From: Burkholderiales bacterium
GTDB taxonomy: Bacteria > Pseudomonadota > Gammaproteobacteria > Burkholderiales > Burkholderiaceae_C
Assembly: GCA_016223165.1 (NCBI GenBank)
Contig: JACRPO010000001.1
Coordinates: 331,975 to 395,974, forward strand
Reading direction: 5' to 3'
Length of the DNA stretch: 64,000 nucleotides
Numbering within the stretch: the stretch's first letter is position 1; each line of letters opens with the position of its first letter. Below, in pieces: positions 56,103 to 63,889 of the stretch. The position numbers and the translations under genes were made by a program. Under the pieces are notes generated by a model that worked only from the letters and a program-made list of their open reading frames with translations, was not told the DNA's origin and searched no databases.

Positions 56103-56570
56103 CTATAGCGCGAGGCGCGCGAAAGCGACCCTGACAAGTGGCGCCGGCTGTTCCGACGGTCGGGGCGCCCAAGCTTGGCCGCGCTCATCGAAGGCGGTTG
56201 CGGCGACGAATGGCGCAGGTGGCGGCGCGGCCGCCATGCCAAGGTCATCGCCTCCCCACTTGGGAGCGGTCTGCGAGGTTGAAACCTTGTTGCAGAAGTC
56301 CTGGCAGTTCGCGTCCGCGCGTGGCTCGGCGGGCGCGTGCGTTGTGTTCTCGCGGTCATGCACGGCATGACCCATCGAAGCGCCGCCGTGCGACCTCTCG
56401 GCCTCGTCGTGGACGGCGGGTGTGGAAGGTCCGCTGTGGTGCGGCCCGCCACCCGACTTCGGGATGCCGCCCGCGAGGCAGTTGTTCGCGACAGCAGAAC
56501 CAATGCCAAACAACCACAGCAGCAGCATGGCGGCCGCTGCGCGTCGAAGACGTTGGCGTGAGAGAAACAT
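56103..56570 (-). CDS. Small secreted Cys protein, paralog 3 of 3, head of the cus operon
   Basis: The 155-residue protein has a hydrophobic helix AAAAMLLLWLFGIGSAVANN, then C. A His-rich stretch (GPHHSG, HDEAERSHGG) follows, then NCQDFCNKVS and terminal FARLAL. It is the third member of the family at 13652 and 48524. The cusCBA genes follow 240 bp further along the same strand. An FNR-type promoter lies 25-66 bp upstream. Confidence 0.68.
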   Translation of the reverse strand: MFLSRQRLRRAAAAMLLLWLFGIGSAVANNCLAGGIPKSGGGPHHSGPSTPAVHDEAERSHGGASMGHAVHDRENTTHAPAEPRADANCQDFCNKVSTSQTAPKWGGDDLGMAAAPPPAPFVAATAFDERGQAWAPRPSEQPAPLVRVAFARLAL

Positions 56571-56594
56571 TGTCGTGGCGTCCGTATCGGGTTC

Positions 56595-56636
56595 AGGTTA
56601 GCCGCGGAGCCAACGGTCCCAGTTGACGCGTATCAA
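56595..56636 (-). promoter_or_regulatory. FNR/ANR-type box and -10 for the cus operon head
   Basis: On the minus strand TTGATACGCGTCAA (56636-56623) matches nine of ten FNR positions; the surrounding GTTGA-N6-TCAAC is a perfect dyad. TAACCT (56600-56595) starts exactly 36 nt from the box start, putting the box centre near -41.5 (class II). The same 36-nt spacing occurs at 13565. Confidence 0.65.
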
Positions 56637-56885
56637 CGCCCGTGCCTTCACCCCGGCACCAGCGAAACACGTACAAGGTAGGCGTGCTCAGAGTGACGAG
56701 GCGTGCTCGCGCGCATTTCCCGTTTCCCGCGCGCGCGCTGTCTGCTGCTCCGGCTTGTGCGCGAAGTGCTTGAGCGAAACGTCCCCGTGGCCCGGGTCGG
56801 CCGGTTGGCAGTCGATCAGGCCTTTCACGGGCACGCGCCGCGTGCCCGTAGGCACGCGCGCAGGCACGATCCAGGATGCCCTTCA

Positions 56886-57002
56886 ACAGCGCGCGATAGG
56901 CAGCAGAGGGGAGATGCGCGTGTCCACCGCGAAGGCCGCAGCGGTCTGCAAGGGGCCGATGGCGCCCTGCGTGTCGATCAGCACGACGTCGCAGTGATCG
57001 TG
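56886..57002 (-). pseudogene. ParA-family ATPase remnant
   Basis: One minus-strand frame reads HCDVVLIDTQGAIGPLQTAA and continues to RISPLLPIARC before a TGA at 56886. DVVLIDTQGA is the Walker B region of the ParA proteins found at the ends of integrative conjugative elements. Neither the Walker A part nor the C-terminus is present in frame. It appears to be a decayed partition gene left next to the attachment site. Confidence 0.6.
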
Positions 57003-57074
57003 GACGTTCGGAGCAGGGAGCGAGCACCCATGTCGGCGAGGCCCGGCCCCCCGGGGGAATCCCCAGGGGAAATC

Positions 57075-57123
57075 TGGTAGGCCCTGGGAGACTCGAACTC
57101 CCGACCAACGGATTAAGAGTCCG
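57075..57123 (-). other. 3' fragment of tRNA-Lys(CTT), probable attachment site
   Basis: On the minus strand the sequence is the 3' part of a tRNA: anticodon loop CTCTTAA (anticodon CTT at 57117-57115), variable loop, T-arm GGGAG-TTCGAGT-CTCCC, acceptor strand AGGGCCT, A and CCA (57077-57075). The 5' half is missing; position 27 onwards to the right does not pair. This is what a tyrosine integrase leaves at one element end after integration into a tRNA gene. The integrase gene starts 100 bp away. Confidence 0.75.
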
Positions 57124-57186
57124 AAAAACAGGTGAGCAGGGTGGGGCGTAATCGAATGAAAGCAACAGCTTACGTTGCATGCCTTT

Positions 57187-57236
57187 GCCTACGTCTGCCT
57201 ACGGAGGCATAGAATGCGCCTACGATGGTGCCTACG
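57187..57236 (+). repeat. Four GCCTACG direct repeats around the integrase start
   Basis: GCCTACG occurs at 57187, 57197, 57218 and 57230, all in the same direction. The last two flank the ATG at 57225. They resemble arm-type binding sites of tyrosine integrases and could also mediate autorepression. The GCCTAC part matches the acceptor end of the tRNA fragment. Confidence 0.5.
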
Positions 57237-58514
57237 GATGCAGACCAACGGACGCGCGAACGGACGCCCCGGCTGACCGAGCGCACGGCGCTGGCACTGC
57301 CCTTGCCTGAGCGCGACTACGCCATCCACTTCTGCCCGCAGACGCCCGGTTTCGGGGTGCGCATCACCTCGAAGGGTCTGCGCTCCTGGGTCGCCGAACG
57401 CCGCTTCAACGGTAGGACCGTGCGCCGCACCCTCGGTCGCGTCGCAGGCCGTGGCGCCATCTCGGCGGATGCCGCCCGCAAGCTGATGGTCGAGGTGAGC
57501 TCCGAACTGCAGCGCGGGGTGGACCGGCTCGAAGCGCAACGGCAGGAACGGGACGAGCGCACACGCAGCGAAGCCGAAGAAGCGCTGACCCTTGAAGCCG
57601 CCCTCAGGGCCTATGTCGAGGGCAAGCGCCGCGGCAAAGACGGGCTGGGCCTCAAAGCCCGCACCAAGGCCGACTACCTCGCCATGGTGCAGCAGGGCAG
57701 GGAGACCGAGTCCGGCCGTCCCTTCGCCGACGGCGAACTCTTCGGCCTCTCCGGCAAGTCCCTTGCACGCATCACCGCGGACGACATGCGTGCGGCCTTT
57801 CGCAGCGCCTCCGCACGAGGGCGCCGCCGTGGCATCTATGCCATGCAGGTGCTGCGCGCTGTCCTGAACTGGCACGGCGTCAAGGTGCCGCACAACCCGC
57901 TTGGCAAGGAAGTCGCGGGCAAAGACCGCATCGTGCTGGGCAGGACCGACGGCAATCCCCAGCCGATTCCACCGGAGCGCCTCACGGCCTGGTGGCAGGC
58001 TGCGACGGCTCTGGCCGGCCGCGAAGCCGCCGACTACTACCGGCTGCTCCTGCTCACCGGCGCACGCCCGGGCGAGCTCTCGTCCGTCACGCTGCGCTCG
58101 GTTGATCTTCCGGGCGCCCGCATGCTGCTCGTGGACACCAAGAACCGCCGGGACCACCTGTTGCTGCTGTCGACTCAGGCTGCCGCCATCGTGGCCCAGT
58201 ACGCCAAAGGCGATCGGGCAGGGCAGCGCCTCTTCACGCTTGCCGACGGGCGCAAGGCACTGGCCGCCATCAATGAAGCCGCCGGCACCCACGTCAAGCC
58301 GCATGGCCTGCGCTCCACCTTTGCCAGCGTCGCCGAGGAACTGGTCAGCGCCTATACGCTCAAGCGGATGCTCAACCACGCCGATGCCGACGACGTGACC
58401 GGCGCCCACTACGTCGCCAAGAGCGAAGCGCAGCTTCGCGCCGCCTGGCAGGCAGTTGCCGACTTCATCACCGACGCATCGCGCGGCAACCGTCGGCGGG
58501 GTAGCCCGCGCTAG
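57225..58514 (+). CDS. int: Tyrosine recombinase (phage/ICE-type integrase)
   Basis: The 429-residue protein has an N-terminal DUF4102-like arm-binding domain (FGVRITSKGLRSWVAERRFN), a SAM-like core-binding domain (about 120-230) and a catalytic domain with Arg in LLTGARPGELSSV, His/Arg in PHGLRSTFAS, His in MLNHAD and the nucleophile Tyr in GAHYV. It should integrate the element at the tRNA-Lys site beside it. No other start codon is suitable. Confidence 0.93.
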   Translation: MVPTDADQRTRERTPRLTERTALALPLPERDYAIHFCPQTPGFGVRITSKGLRSWVAERRFNGRTVRRTLGRVAGRGAISADAARKLMVEVSSELQRGVDRLEAQRQERDERTRSEAEEALTLEAALRAYVEGKRRGKDGLGLKARTKADYLAMVQQGRETESGRPFADGELFGLSGKSLARITADDMRAAFRSASARGRRRGIYAMQVLRAVLNWHGVKVPHNPLGKEVAGKDRIVLGRTDGNPQPIPPERLTAWWQAATALAGREAADYYRLLLLTGARPGELSSVTLRSVDLPGARMLLVDTKNRRDHLLLLSTQAAAIVAQYAKGDRAGQRLFTLADGRKALAAINEAAGTHVKPHGLRSTFASVAEELVSAYTLKRMLNHADADDVTGAHYVAKSEAQLRAAWQAVADFITDASRGNRRRGSPR

Positions 58515-58599
58515 CAGTGACGTTTGCACCCTCAATCGACACCGCAGCCTGCCTGCTCGGGCATCCTGCAGGCCATCCGGTTGCCGGAGGGCCCTGCCC

Positions 58600-58827
58600 A
58601 TGCAGACCGACCCGCCCCGACGAAGCCGCCTCGGCGTGACGGAACATGTCGTCGCCGAGGAACTCGGCATCAGCGTTCACACCCTGCGCAAAGACCGCAT
58701 CAAAGAGCGCCGCCTGCCGTTCTTCAAGATTGGCAGTGCCGTCCGCTACAACCTCGATCGCGTGCGCGAGGCACTCGAGGCGCTGGAGGTCGGGGGCATG
58801 AAGCCCAGGCCGCGCCGCAGGGGGTGA
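58600..58827 (+). CDS. AlpA/MerR-like excisionase or regulator
   Basis: The 75-residue protein contains a single winged HTH (VVAEELGISVHTLRKDRIKE followed by LPFFKIGSAVRYN), typical of AlpA/Xis-type small DNA-binding proteins encoded after integrases. The start is supported by GGAGG 9 nt upstream. It may direct excision or repress int. It is shorter than the surrounding open frame suggests, because the upstream part is not coding-like. Confidence 0.75.
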   Translation: MQTDPPRRSRLGVTEHVVAEELGISVHTLRKDRIKERRLPFFKIGSAVRYNLDRVREALEALEVGGMKPRPRRRG

Positions 58828-58996
58828 AGCTGTTCTCCCTTTCTCCCTTTATCCCCATTCTTCCGCCCCGCCGGGAGCCAGCGGCCGCCTTCGGGACTCG
58901 CCTTCGGGACCGCGTCCAATCCCTTCGATTCAGGAGCGCGCGCTTGAAGCTCAACTTTGGCTGTGCCATCCTTCCGCGCTTCTGATGGAGGCCGCG

Positions 58997-59335
58997 ATGT
59001 CCACGCCCACGAGCTCTAGCGCAGTCCAACTGTTCACCAGTCGCGCCACGATCGACCTGCTGTCCCAGGCGGCGGCAGAAGCGTCCATTGAAGTGCGGCC
59101 AGTGACCGTGACCGTGTCCGACCAGCGACTGGGCATCGCGGAAATCGCGGCCATCCTGGCGCTGGTCAAGACCGCCGCTGAGATCGCCAAGCTGCTCATC
59201 GAGGCGTACAAGAAGGCGCGTGAGCCGCAGAAAGTGATCGTCAAGACCCCAGTGAGCTCGATCACGCTGGAGATCGACGGCAAAGTGACGGTCGAGGCCG
59301 TCGTCCAGAAGCTCAAAGAGGTGGGCATCTCCTGA
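58997..59335 (+). CDS. Small alpha/beta protein, EACC1-like (tentative)
   Basis: The 112-residue protein has a strand (IEVRPVTVTVS), a hydrophobic helix (IAEIAAILALVKTAAEIAKL), then a beta-hairpin and terminal helix (VIVKTPVSSITLEIDGKVTV, EAVVQKL). This order resembles the small EACC1 components of predicted bacterial conflict systems, but I cannot confirm it without a profile search. GGAGG precedes ATG 58997 by 5 nt. It lies 9 bp before the HEXXH gene and is probably cotranscribed with it. Confidence 0.5.
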   Translation: MSTPTSSSAVQLFTSRATIDLLSQAAAEASIEVRPVTVTVSDQRLGIAEIAAILALVKTAAEIAKLLIEAYKKAREPQKVIVKTPVSSITLEIDGKVTVEAVVQKLKEVGIS

Positions 59336-59344
59336 CTGGGCGCA

Positions 59345-60826
59345 ATGATGAGCCACCTTCCTTTCGGGGCGTTCAACCCGCGCTTCCACGGTGTCTCGCT
59401 CTTTGTCACTGCGGAGCGCATGGGGCGAATTGCCGGCTATGAGGCGGTGGCCGACCCTTCCTCGTGGGCCGCGCGTTCCGACGCACTATCCCTGGAGGAG
59501 ATCTCGACAATCTCGGTGCTTGACCACGAGAGGCGCCACTTTCACGACTTTCTGGTCTCACCGTTTGGGGCCGTGATGATGGGCATGCGGATGCAGGCAT
59601 CGCTTGCGGGCCTGCAGGCCATCAAGTTGCTGAAACAGTGCGTCGGTAAGTGGGTGCCGGCGCCTATCGGCAGGTGGATTCACTGGGACGACCGACAGCG
59701 CCGCGACTGGATCAGCACAACCGGCGAGGCCTATGGTTTCACGCTGGGAGACGTCGTCGCCCTGCCCCATCATCCCGAGAATGCTCCTGCTCCGCACAAG
59801 AGCGGAATTCATGCGGTCGCGGACGATCTTCCGGTGGAAGAGCAGCTTGCGCAGTACGCGCTCGCAGCGACAAGCGGCTACAGGTTCATGGAGGTGCTGC
59901 GAACCAAACGCGTCGACGGCTTCGGGATCACGATTGCCGCGGACAGCGTGTTTGAAGCAACCGCCCACCTGGTGCAGTCGCAGGCCATCTACACCGGCCA
60001 GAGCGCGCAAGCGAGTCGCCTGTTCGAGGAGTTCATCGCGAATTCAGATCTGTCGCACCTGCAAGCGCTGAACACGATGGCGCTGGCGTTGCACCGCGCG
60101 ACCGGCGATGTGAGTGCCGAACGCATCTGCGAGCTATTCACTTGGATGATGCTCGGGCCACCTGACAAGGTCCTCTCCAGCGGGCATCCCGCCGCCCGTT
60201 GTGGCGGTGTCTTGACGCTTCTTGCGCAGCAACCCAAGAACGCTGTCTTTAGGGCGCGAGCCCCCACTACTGCCATCTTCGACGCGCTGGACAGGATCTT
60301 CGGCGAGGCCGACTGGCGCTCCAACGTGGCGGCAGCGTCGGCTGCGTCTGATCGCCGCATGGCAAAATTCGACAGGGCCGCCGAGCGCCTGGATGGCGGC
60401 TACTTCGATAGCCTGTTTGCAGTGGCGCGCCACTGGCACAGCGACCAGTCCGCCTCGCGCTCAGCGTTCGTCGAGGAGCCGGGGAGTCTGTCGAAACCCT
60501 TGCGCTACGTCGAGGAGTCCGCATACCCCGCACCGTTTCTCGAGGTGCGGCTCCCGGCCGGCGTTCACCAACGATCCAAGCCAGTGAGGTCCGAGCGCAT
60601 GCGCGCGGTCGCTGTGGACGCCGAAGGCCTTCAGGCGATTGGCTACACATGCCAGCCACCGGGCTCACACCCTGATGGCCTCTTGGACGCGACGCACAAT
60701 GCGCGGATCACGACGCACGTGATGGACCTAGTGTTTCAGGACGAGCCGGTGGCGGATGCGTACGACAAGTACTGGCGCGACGTGCTTGCCGGAATGATTG
60801 GCAAGCGAGTCGCCTCCCTCATCTAG
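59345..60826 (+). CDS. Protein with HEXXH motif, unknown function
   Basis: The 493-residue protein has a putative zinc-protease motif VLDHERRHFHDFL (H61-E62-R63-R64-H65) followed by a helix, as in metallopeptidases. No signal peptide or membrane segment is seen. Further His occur in the body. It follows the EACC1-like gene closely. A protease effector of a defence or toxin system is a reasonable guess. The start may be 59345 or 59348; no SD is evident. Its stop shares four bases with the convergent nuclease gene. Confidence 0.68.
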   Translation: MMSHLPFGAFNPRFHGVSLFVTAERMGRIAGYEAVADPSSWAARSDALSLEEISTISVLDHERRHFHDFLVSPFGAVMMGMRMQASLAGLQAIKLLKQCVGKWVPAPIGRWIHWDDRQRRDWISTTGEAYGFTLGDVVALPHHPENAPAPHKSGIHAVADDLPVEEQLAQYALAATSGYRFMEVLRTKRVDGFGITIAADSVFEATAHLVQSQAIYTGQSAQASRLFEEFIANSDLSHLQALNTMALALHRATGDVSAERICELFTWMMLGPPDKVLSSGHPAARCGGVLTLLAQQPKNAVFRARAPTTAIFDALDRIFGEADWRSNVAAASAASDRRMAKFDRAAERLDGGYFDSLFAVARHWHSDQSASRSAFVEEPGSLSKPLRYVEESAYPAPFLEVRLPAGVHQRSKPVRSERMRAVAVDAEGLQAIGYTCQPPGSHPDGLLDATHNARITTHVMDLVFQDEPVADAYDKYWRDVLAGMIGKRVASLI

Positions 60827-61932
60827 AGGTCGATGTCCGCCCAGAGAGCAGCATGGTCTGACGCTGCCTGATGTTCCGTCTTCAGTTCATCGAAGACATC
60901 CCACTTCTTCGGCCGCACGCCGGGCCACATGCCCTTGCGCAGAACGCCACCTGCCGTGACCTTGGCAAACAGTGCCGGCGAAAGCAGGATGTAGTCGATC
61001 TTGTTGCTCGGGCCACAGGATCCGTAGGTGCCTGGGTATCCGCCATCGTCGAACGTGTCGTGCTGTGAGATGTCCTGCAGGTCGGTCCGCTTCAGGAGTG
61101 GCGCAAGCGGGTCGCTGTCCGGGGTGTCGTTGAGGTCGCCGACGATGGCGATGCGGTCTTCGCCGCGTGCGCGCAGGCCCTCGTATATCTCCTTGACCCG
61201 CTGCGCCTGCGCCTTACGTCGCGCGTTCGAGGATGTCGGGGTCCCGTAGCCCTTGCTCTTGAAGTGATTCACCAGCACCCAGAGCGACTTGCCGTTCACC
61301 ACAAGCTCGAACTCCGGGCAGTCCCGCGAAAAGATCGGCTTGCCATCCTGCCCAACGTCATCAACGTGGCTTCGCATCAGGCCGATTGAGCAGCTTGACC
61401 TTGACAGCGCGCCGACATCGATCCCGCGTTCGTCGTTCCCGTCGATGACCATGACATAGGAGAAGGGGTCTCCGCCGACGGAACTGACAATCTGCTGGTT
61501 GAACGCGGACAGGACCGGCCTGCTCTCAGCCTCGACAACCGCCAGGATGTCAGCGCCAACCTCTGTCATCACCCGCGCGGTGTTGCGCATCGCTACTTCA
61601 TCCACCGGCTCGTCGCGCAGCTCGAGGGTCCCGGCCCAGTCCGCACGGCCTTCGGCCACGATCTCCAGCCCACCGCTTCGGGGCCGCTTGACGAGGGCAC
61701 CCCTGTTCTGGCGAAGCAGCACGTACTCGCCGGTATCGCTGTTCTCCAGGCCGAGGCCCTTCATCAAGCCGACCATGGTTTGCTTTCGGGCCGGCGTGTA
61801 GTTCAGCTCCCCAAGCAGCTGATTGAGCTTGGCGAAGCGTTCGAGCACAGGCTTCCCCTCGGCCCAGGTGTCCCCGTTCAGCGCCTTTGCGCGGTCGAAC
61901 AGGTTCTCTACGTTGAAACTCGCCAGGCGCAT
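60823..61932 (-). CDS. Endonuclease/exonuclease/phosphatase-family protein
   Basis: The 369-residue protein has the EEP motifs ASFNVENLFDR (start), LAVVEAES (Glu), WVLVNHFKSK, IVGDLNDTPDSD and the C-terminal SDHAALWADI. It should be a metal-dependent nuclease or phosphodiesterase. ATG 61932 is fixed by AGGAGG. The gene is convergent with the HEXXH gene and the two stops overlap within CTAG. It may be an accessory or effector of the same element. Confidence 0.88.
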   Translation of the reverse strand: MRLASFNVENLFDRAKALNGDTWAEGKPVLERFAKLNQLLGELNYTPARKQTMVGLMKGLGLENSDTGEYVLLRQNRGALVKRPRSGGLEIVAEGRADWAGTLELRDEPVDEVAMRNTARVMTEVGADILAVVEAESRPVLSAFNQQIVSSVGGDPFSYVMVIDGNDERGIDVGALSRSSCSIGLMRSHVDDVGQDGKPIFSRDCPEFELVVNGKSLWVLVNHFKSKGYGTPTSSNARRKAQAQRVKEIYEGLRARGEDRIAIVGDLNDTPDSDPLAPLLKRTDLQDISQHDTFDDGGYPGTYGSCGPSNKIDYILLSPALFAKVTAGGVLRKGMWPGVRPKKWDVFDELKTEHQAASDHAALWADIDL

Positions 61933-62071
61933 GGTTTGTCCCTCCTGAAGGCGTCGCGCGCGACCATGCCACGCTCCCATGACAAAGCGAAGGCGACGGC
62001 CGGCACTTCATCATCAACCCGACCGATGCCTAAGAAGGGTACCCGCCCGAGGTAACCCCAAGGCGGCGCGC

Positions 62072-63127
62072 TCAGGGATTGGGATTGCGCTGGTAGCGCG
62101 CGCGGCAGAAGCCCACGAAGGCCTTGCCCGGAGCGCCCAGATCGGGCATCCCGCTCTGCACCCACCAGTCGCGCCAGTCCTGCTCCAGCGCGTATACGTC
62201 ATACCCGGGTGCCACCTGCTTGGCATAGTGGTACGCCTCCGGATCAAGGCGAGGATAGGTGACCTCAGGTGCAGGCGGCTTCATCAACAGGCGATTGCGA
62301 AAGACGACCATGTCATCTTCACCCAGAGAGACGGAATAGTCCGGCAGGTGATCCTGCACGGCGAGCTCACGCACCATCGACCTGAACTCACGTTCATGAC
62401 TGCTCGCGCCCGTCTTCTTCTGCAGCAGTTCGAGAGAAATCTTCCACTCGTCCTGCTCTCCGCAATGCTTGCGGGCCAGTTCATAGATGCGGCGGTCCGT
62501 CGGCTTGCGTAGGCGGAAGTAGTCGCGGCTCATCGTCAGCACCTCTGAACCCTCGATGATCTTGTAGACCCAGTCGGACAGGCGCACCTGCATCTCGCTC
62601 ATTCGCCCCGACTTCGTCTCGCGCACGATGCGCCAACTCTCGATGAGTCCGAACCCCTCCGTGAACTCCTCGCCCCCGGCCTTGATGTTGGTCGTGATGC
62701 GTGTACCTACGAGCCGTTGCAAAGCCTCCTTGAGCCGTTCGTAACCTCGGCCGCTGGTCTCCCGGTTCGTCCAGATGAGCATTTCGTGGGCGTTGAGATG
62801 CAGCGTCTGCGAAATCGGCTCGCCAACATTGCGCTTGGCCATCAGCTGCGAAATGCAATAGATGAGGATGTCCTTGTCGTAGATCGTCGCCAGCCCCTGA
62901 ACGCTGGGCGTAATCTCGACGTTCACGTTGCGGTGTTCATAGCGCAGCACGCGCGTATCAGGCTTGGTGGAGAGGGAGAAGATCGGATGCTCCATGCTCG
63001 CCATGTCGTCCTTCGGGATCGCGTCGAGCACATCGCAGATGAATAGATCGTGGTTCCCATGTCGCTGAGGCAACAGCGCCACTCGCTGCTGCTTCGGAGC
63101 CTCCTGAAACAGATCACTCTCCTGCAT
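62072..63127 (-). CDS. repA: Plasmid replication initiator RepA (RPA family)
   Basis: The 351-residue protein resembles the RepA/RPA-type replication initiators of broad-range plasmids: HDLFICDVLDAIPKDD, MEHPIFSLSTKPDTRVLRYE, and the winged-helix parts RGYERLKEALQRLVGTRITT and WKISLELLQKKTGASSHERE. It lies just downstream of an iteron array and reads away from it, the usual rep-ori arrangement. It would bind the iterons and open the origin. Confidence 0.88.
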   Translation of the reverse strand: MQESDLFQEAPKQQRVALLPQRHGNHDLFICDVLDAIPKDDMASMEHPIFSLSTKPDTRVLRYEHRNVNVEITPSVQGLATIYDKDILIYCISQLMAKRNVGEPISQTLHLNAHEMLIWTNRETSGRGYERLKEALQRLVGTRITTNIKAGGEEFTEGFGLIESWRIVRETKSGRMSEMQVRLSDWVYKIIEGSEVLTMSRDYFRLRKPTDRRIYELARKHCGEQDEWKISLELLQKKTGASSHEREFRSMVRELAVQDHLPDYSVSLGEDDMVVFRNRLLMKPPAPEVTYPRLDPEAYHYAKQVAPGYDVYALEQDWRDWWVQSGMPDLGAPGKAFVGFCRARYQRNPNP

Positions 63128-63140
63128 TCCATCCTCTCAT

Positions 63141-63346
63141 CGTGTTTTCGTTGACGAACAACCTAGCTTCGTGTCTTCGTTGACGCAAGAAGATTCTTCG
63201 TGTTATCGCTGACGCGCCAATCTGATTCGTGTTTTCAATGACGCTTCTGCCCAGTTCGTGTTATCAGTGACATAGGAGGCCAATTCGTGCCTTTGCTGAC
63301 GCTTTGGCGTGCCTTTGTTGACGCTCTTTCGTGCCTTTGCTGACGG
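63141..63346 (+). repeat. Eight iterons (replication origin)
   Basis: Direct 17-bp repeats start at 63141, 63170, 63199, 63228, 63257, 63286, 63308 and 63330. The first five follow TCGTGTTTTCGTTGACG with small changes (TCGTGTYWTCRNTGAC core). The last three read TCGTGCCTTTGCTGACG or a close variant. Spacing is 29 bp for the first five intervals and 22 bp for the last two. These are binding sites of the RepA protein encoded next to them. Confidence 0.93.
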
Positions 63347-63389
63347 GCACTTCCATCTTTCTTCTGCAACTTCAATGGCCTCTGGATAC

Positions 63390-63469
63390 TTATCCACTGT
63401 TTAACACTATCTAACAGATTTATTTAACACTAGAGACCGTGAATTTTCTGTTGGGGCGAGTTATCCACA
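63390..63469 (+). other. Origin core: AT-rich stretch with two DnaA boxes
   Basis: TTATCCACT (63390-63398) and the perfect DnaA box TTATCCACA (63461-63469) flank a low-GC region (63399-63445) with two TTTAACACTA repeats, a probable melting element. Together with the iterons it makes a complete iteron-type oriV. Confidence 0.82.
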
Positions 63470-63582
63470 CCTCGACGGAGCGCAACCCACGTTTTGCTAG
63501 CGGAGGAGATGGTGTGGGTAACTCGCCGCGCCCGGAGGGCCCCCAGTCCTCGCCACTCACAAGCCCTTCTGTCCTCTTTTTT

Positions 63583-63645
63583 GGAATCTCAAGCCCATCG
63601 AAGGCTTGAGATTCCTAAGGAAGGGACTCTTCCATCCCTTCCTTA
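63583..63645. repeat. Two perfect adjacent stem-loops
   Basis: GGAATCTCAAGCC (63583-63595) pairs with GGCTTGAGATTCC (63603-63615) around a 7-nt loop. Directly after it TAAGGAAGGGA (63616-63626) pairs with TCCCTTCCTTA (63635-63645) around an 8-nt loop. They lie in a non-coding stretch (63470-63889) in which I see no gene. They could be terminators, single-strand initiation sites or dimer-resolution/partition sites. Confidence 0.6.
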
Positions 63646-63889
63646 ACCATCCCAAGGACTCCCCGTGGGACTAACAACGAGTCACCGATAAGCCATCACT
63701 CGTGGCACCGAAGACTTGCTCGGCAATGGGGGTAAGGGCTGCCCGCAGACGGGAGCGGCCTACCCCTGGGTCCTTTTCGTGCGACAGCCCACCAGACTTG
63801 GGTCGTGGAGAAGAAGGGCGCGGAGGTTGATGATTCTTCTTGCACCTGCCGTGTCTCTTGCTAGTGTGGTGCGCCACTCTGTTCTGTAC

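Noticed and set aside
57075..57123. Functional tRNA-Lys gene
   Set aside because: Only the 3' part from the anticodon stem is present; no D-arm or 5' acceptor strand follows.
56593..57180. Minus-strand 195-codon frame over the tRNA fragment and ParA remnant
   Set aside because: It runs through the tRNA 3' sequence in a frame different from the ParA-like reading and has no domain.
63141..63346. Regular repeats at 29-bp period suggesting a CRISPR array
   Set aside because: Repeats are 17 bp with only 5-12 bp between them, degenerate, and next to repA, DnaA boxes and an AT-rich core. They are iterons.
63671..63877. Minus-strand frame of 68 codons
   Set aside because: No SD, no homology recognised, basic low-complexity product in a region with hairpins and IS remnants.
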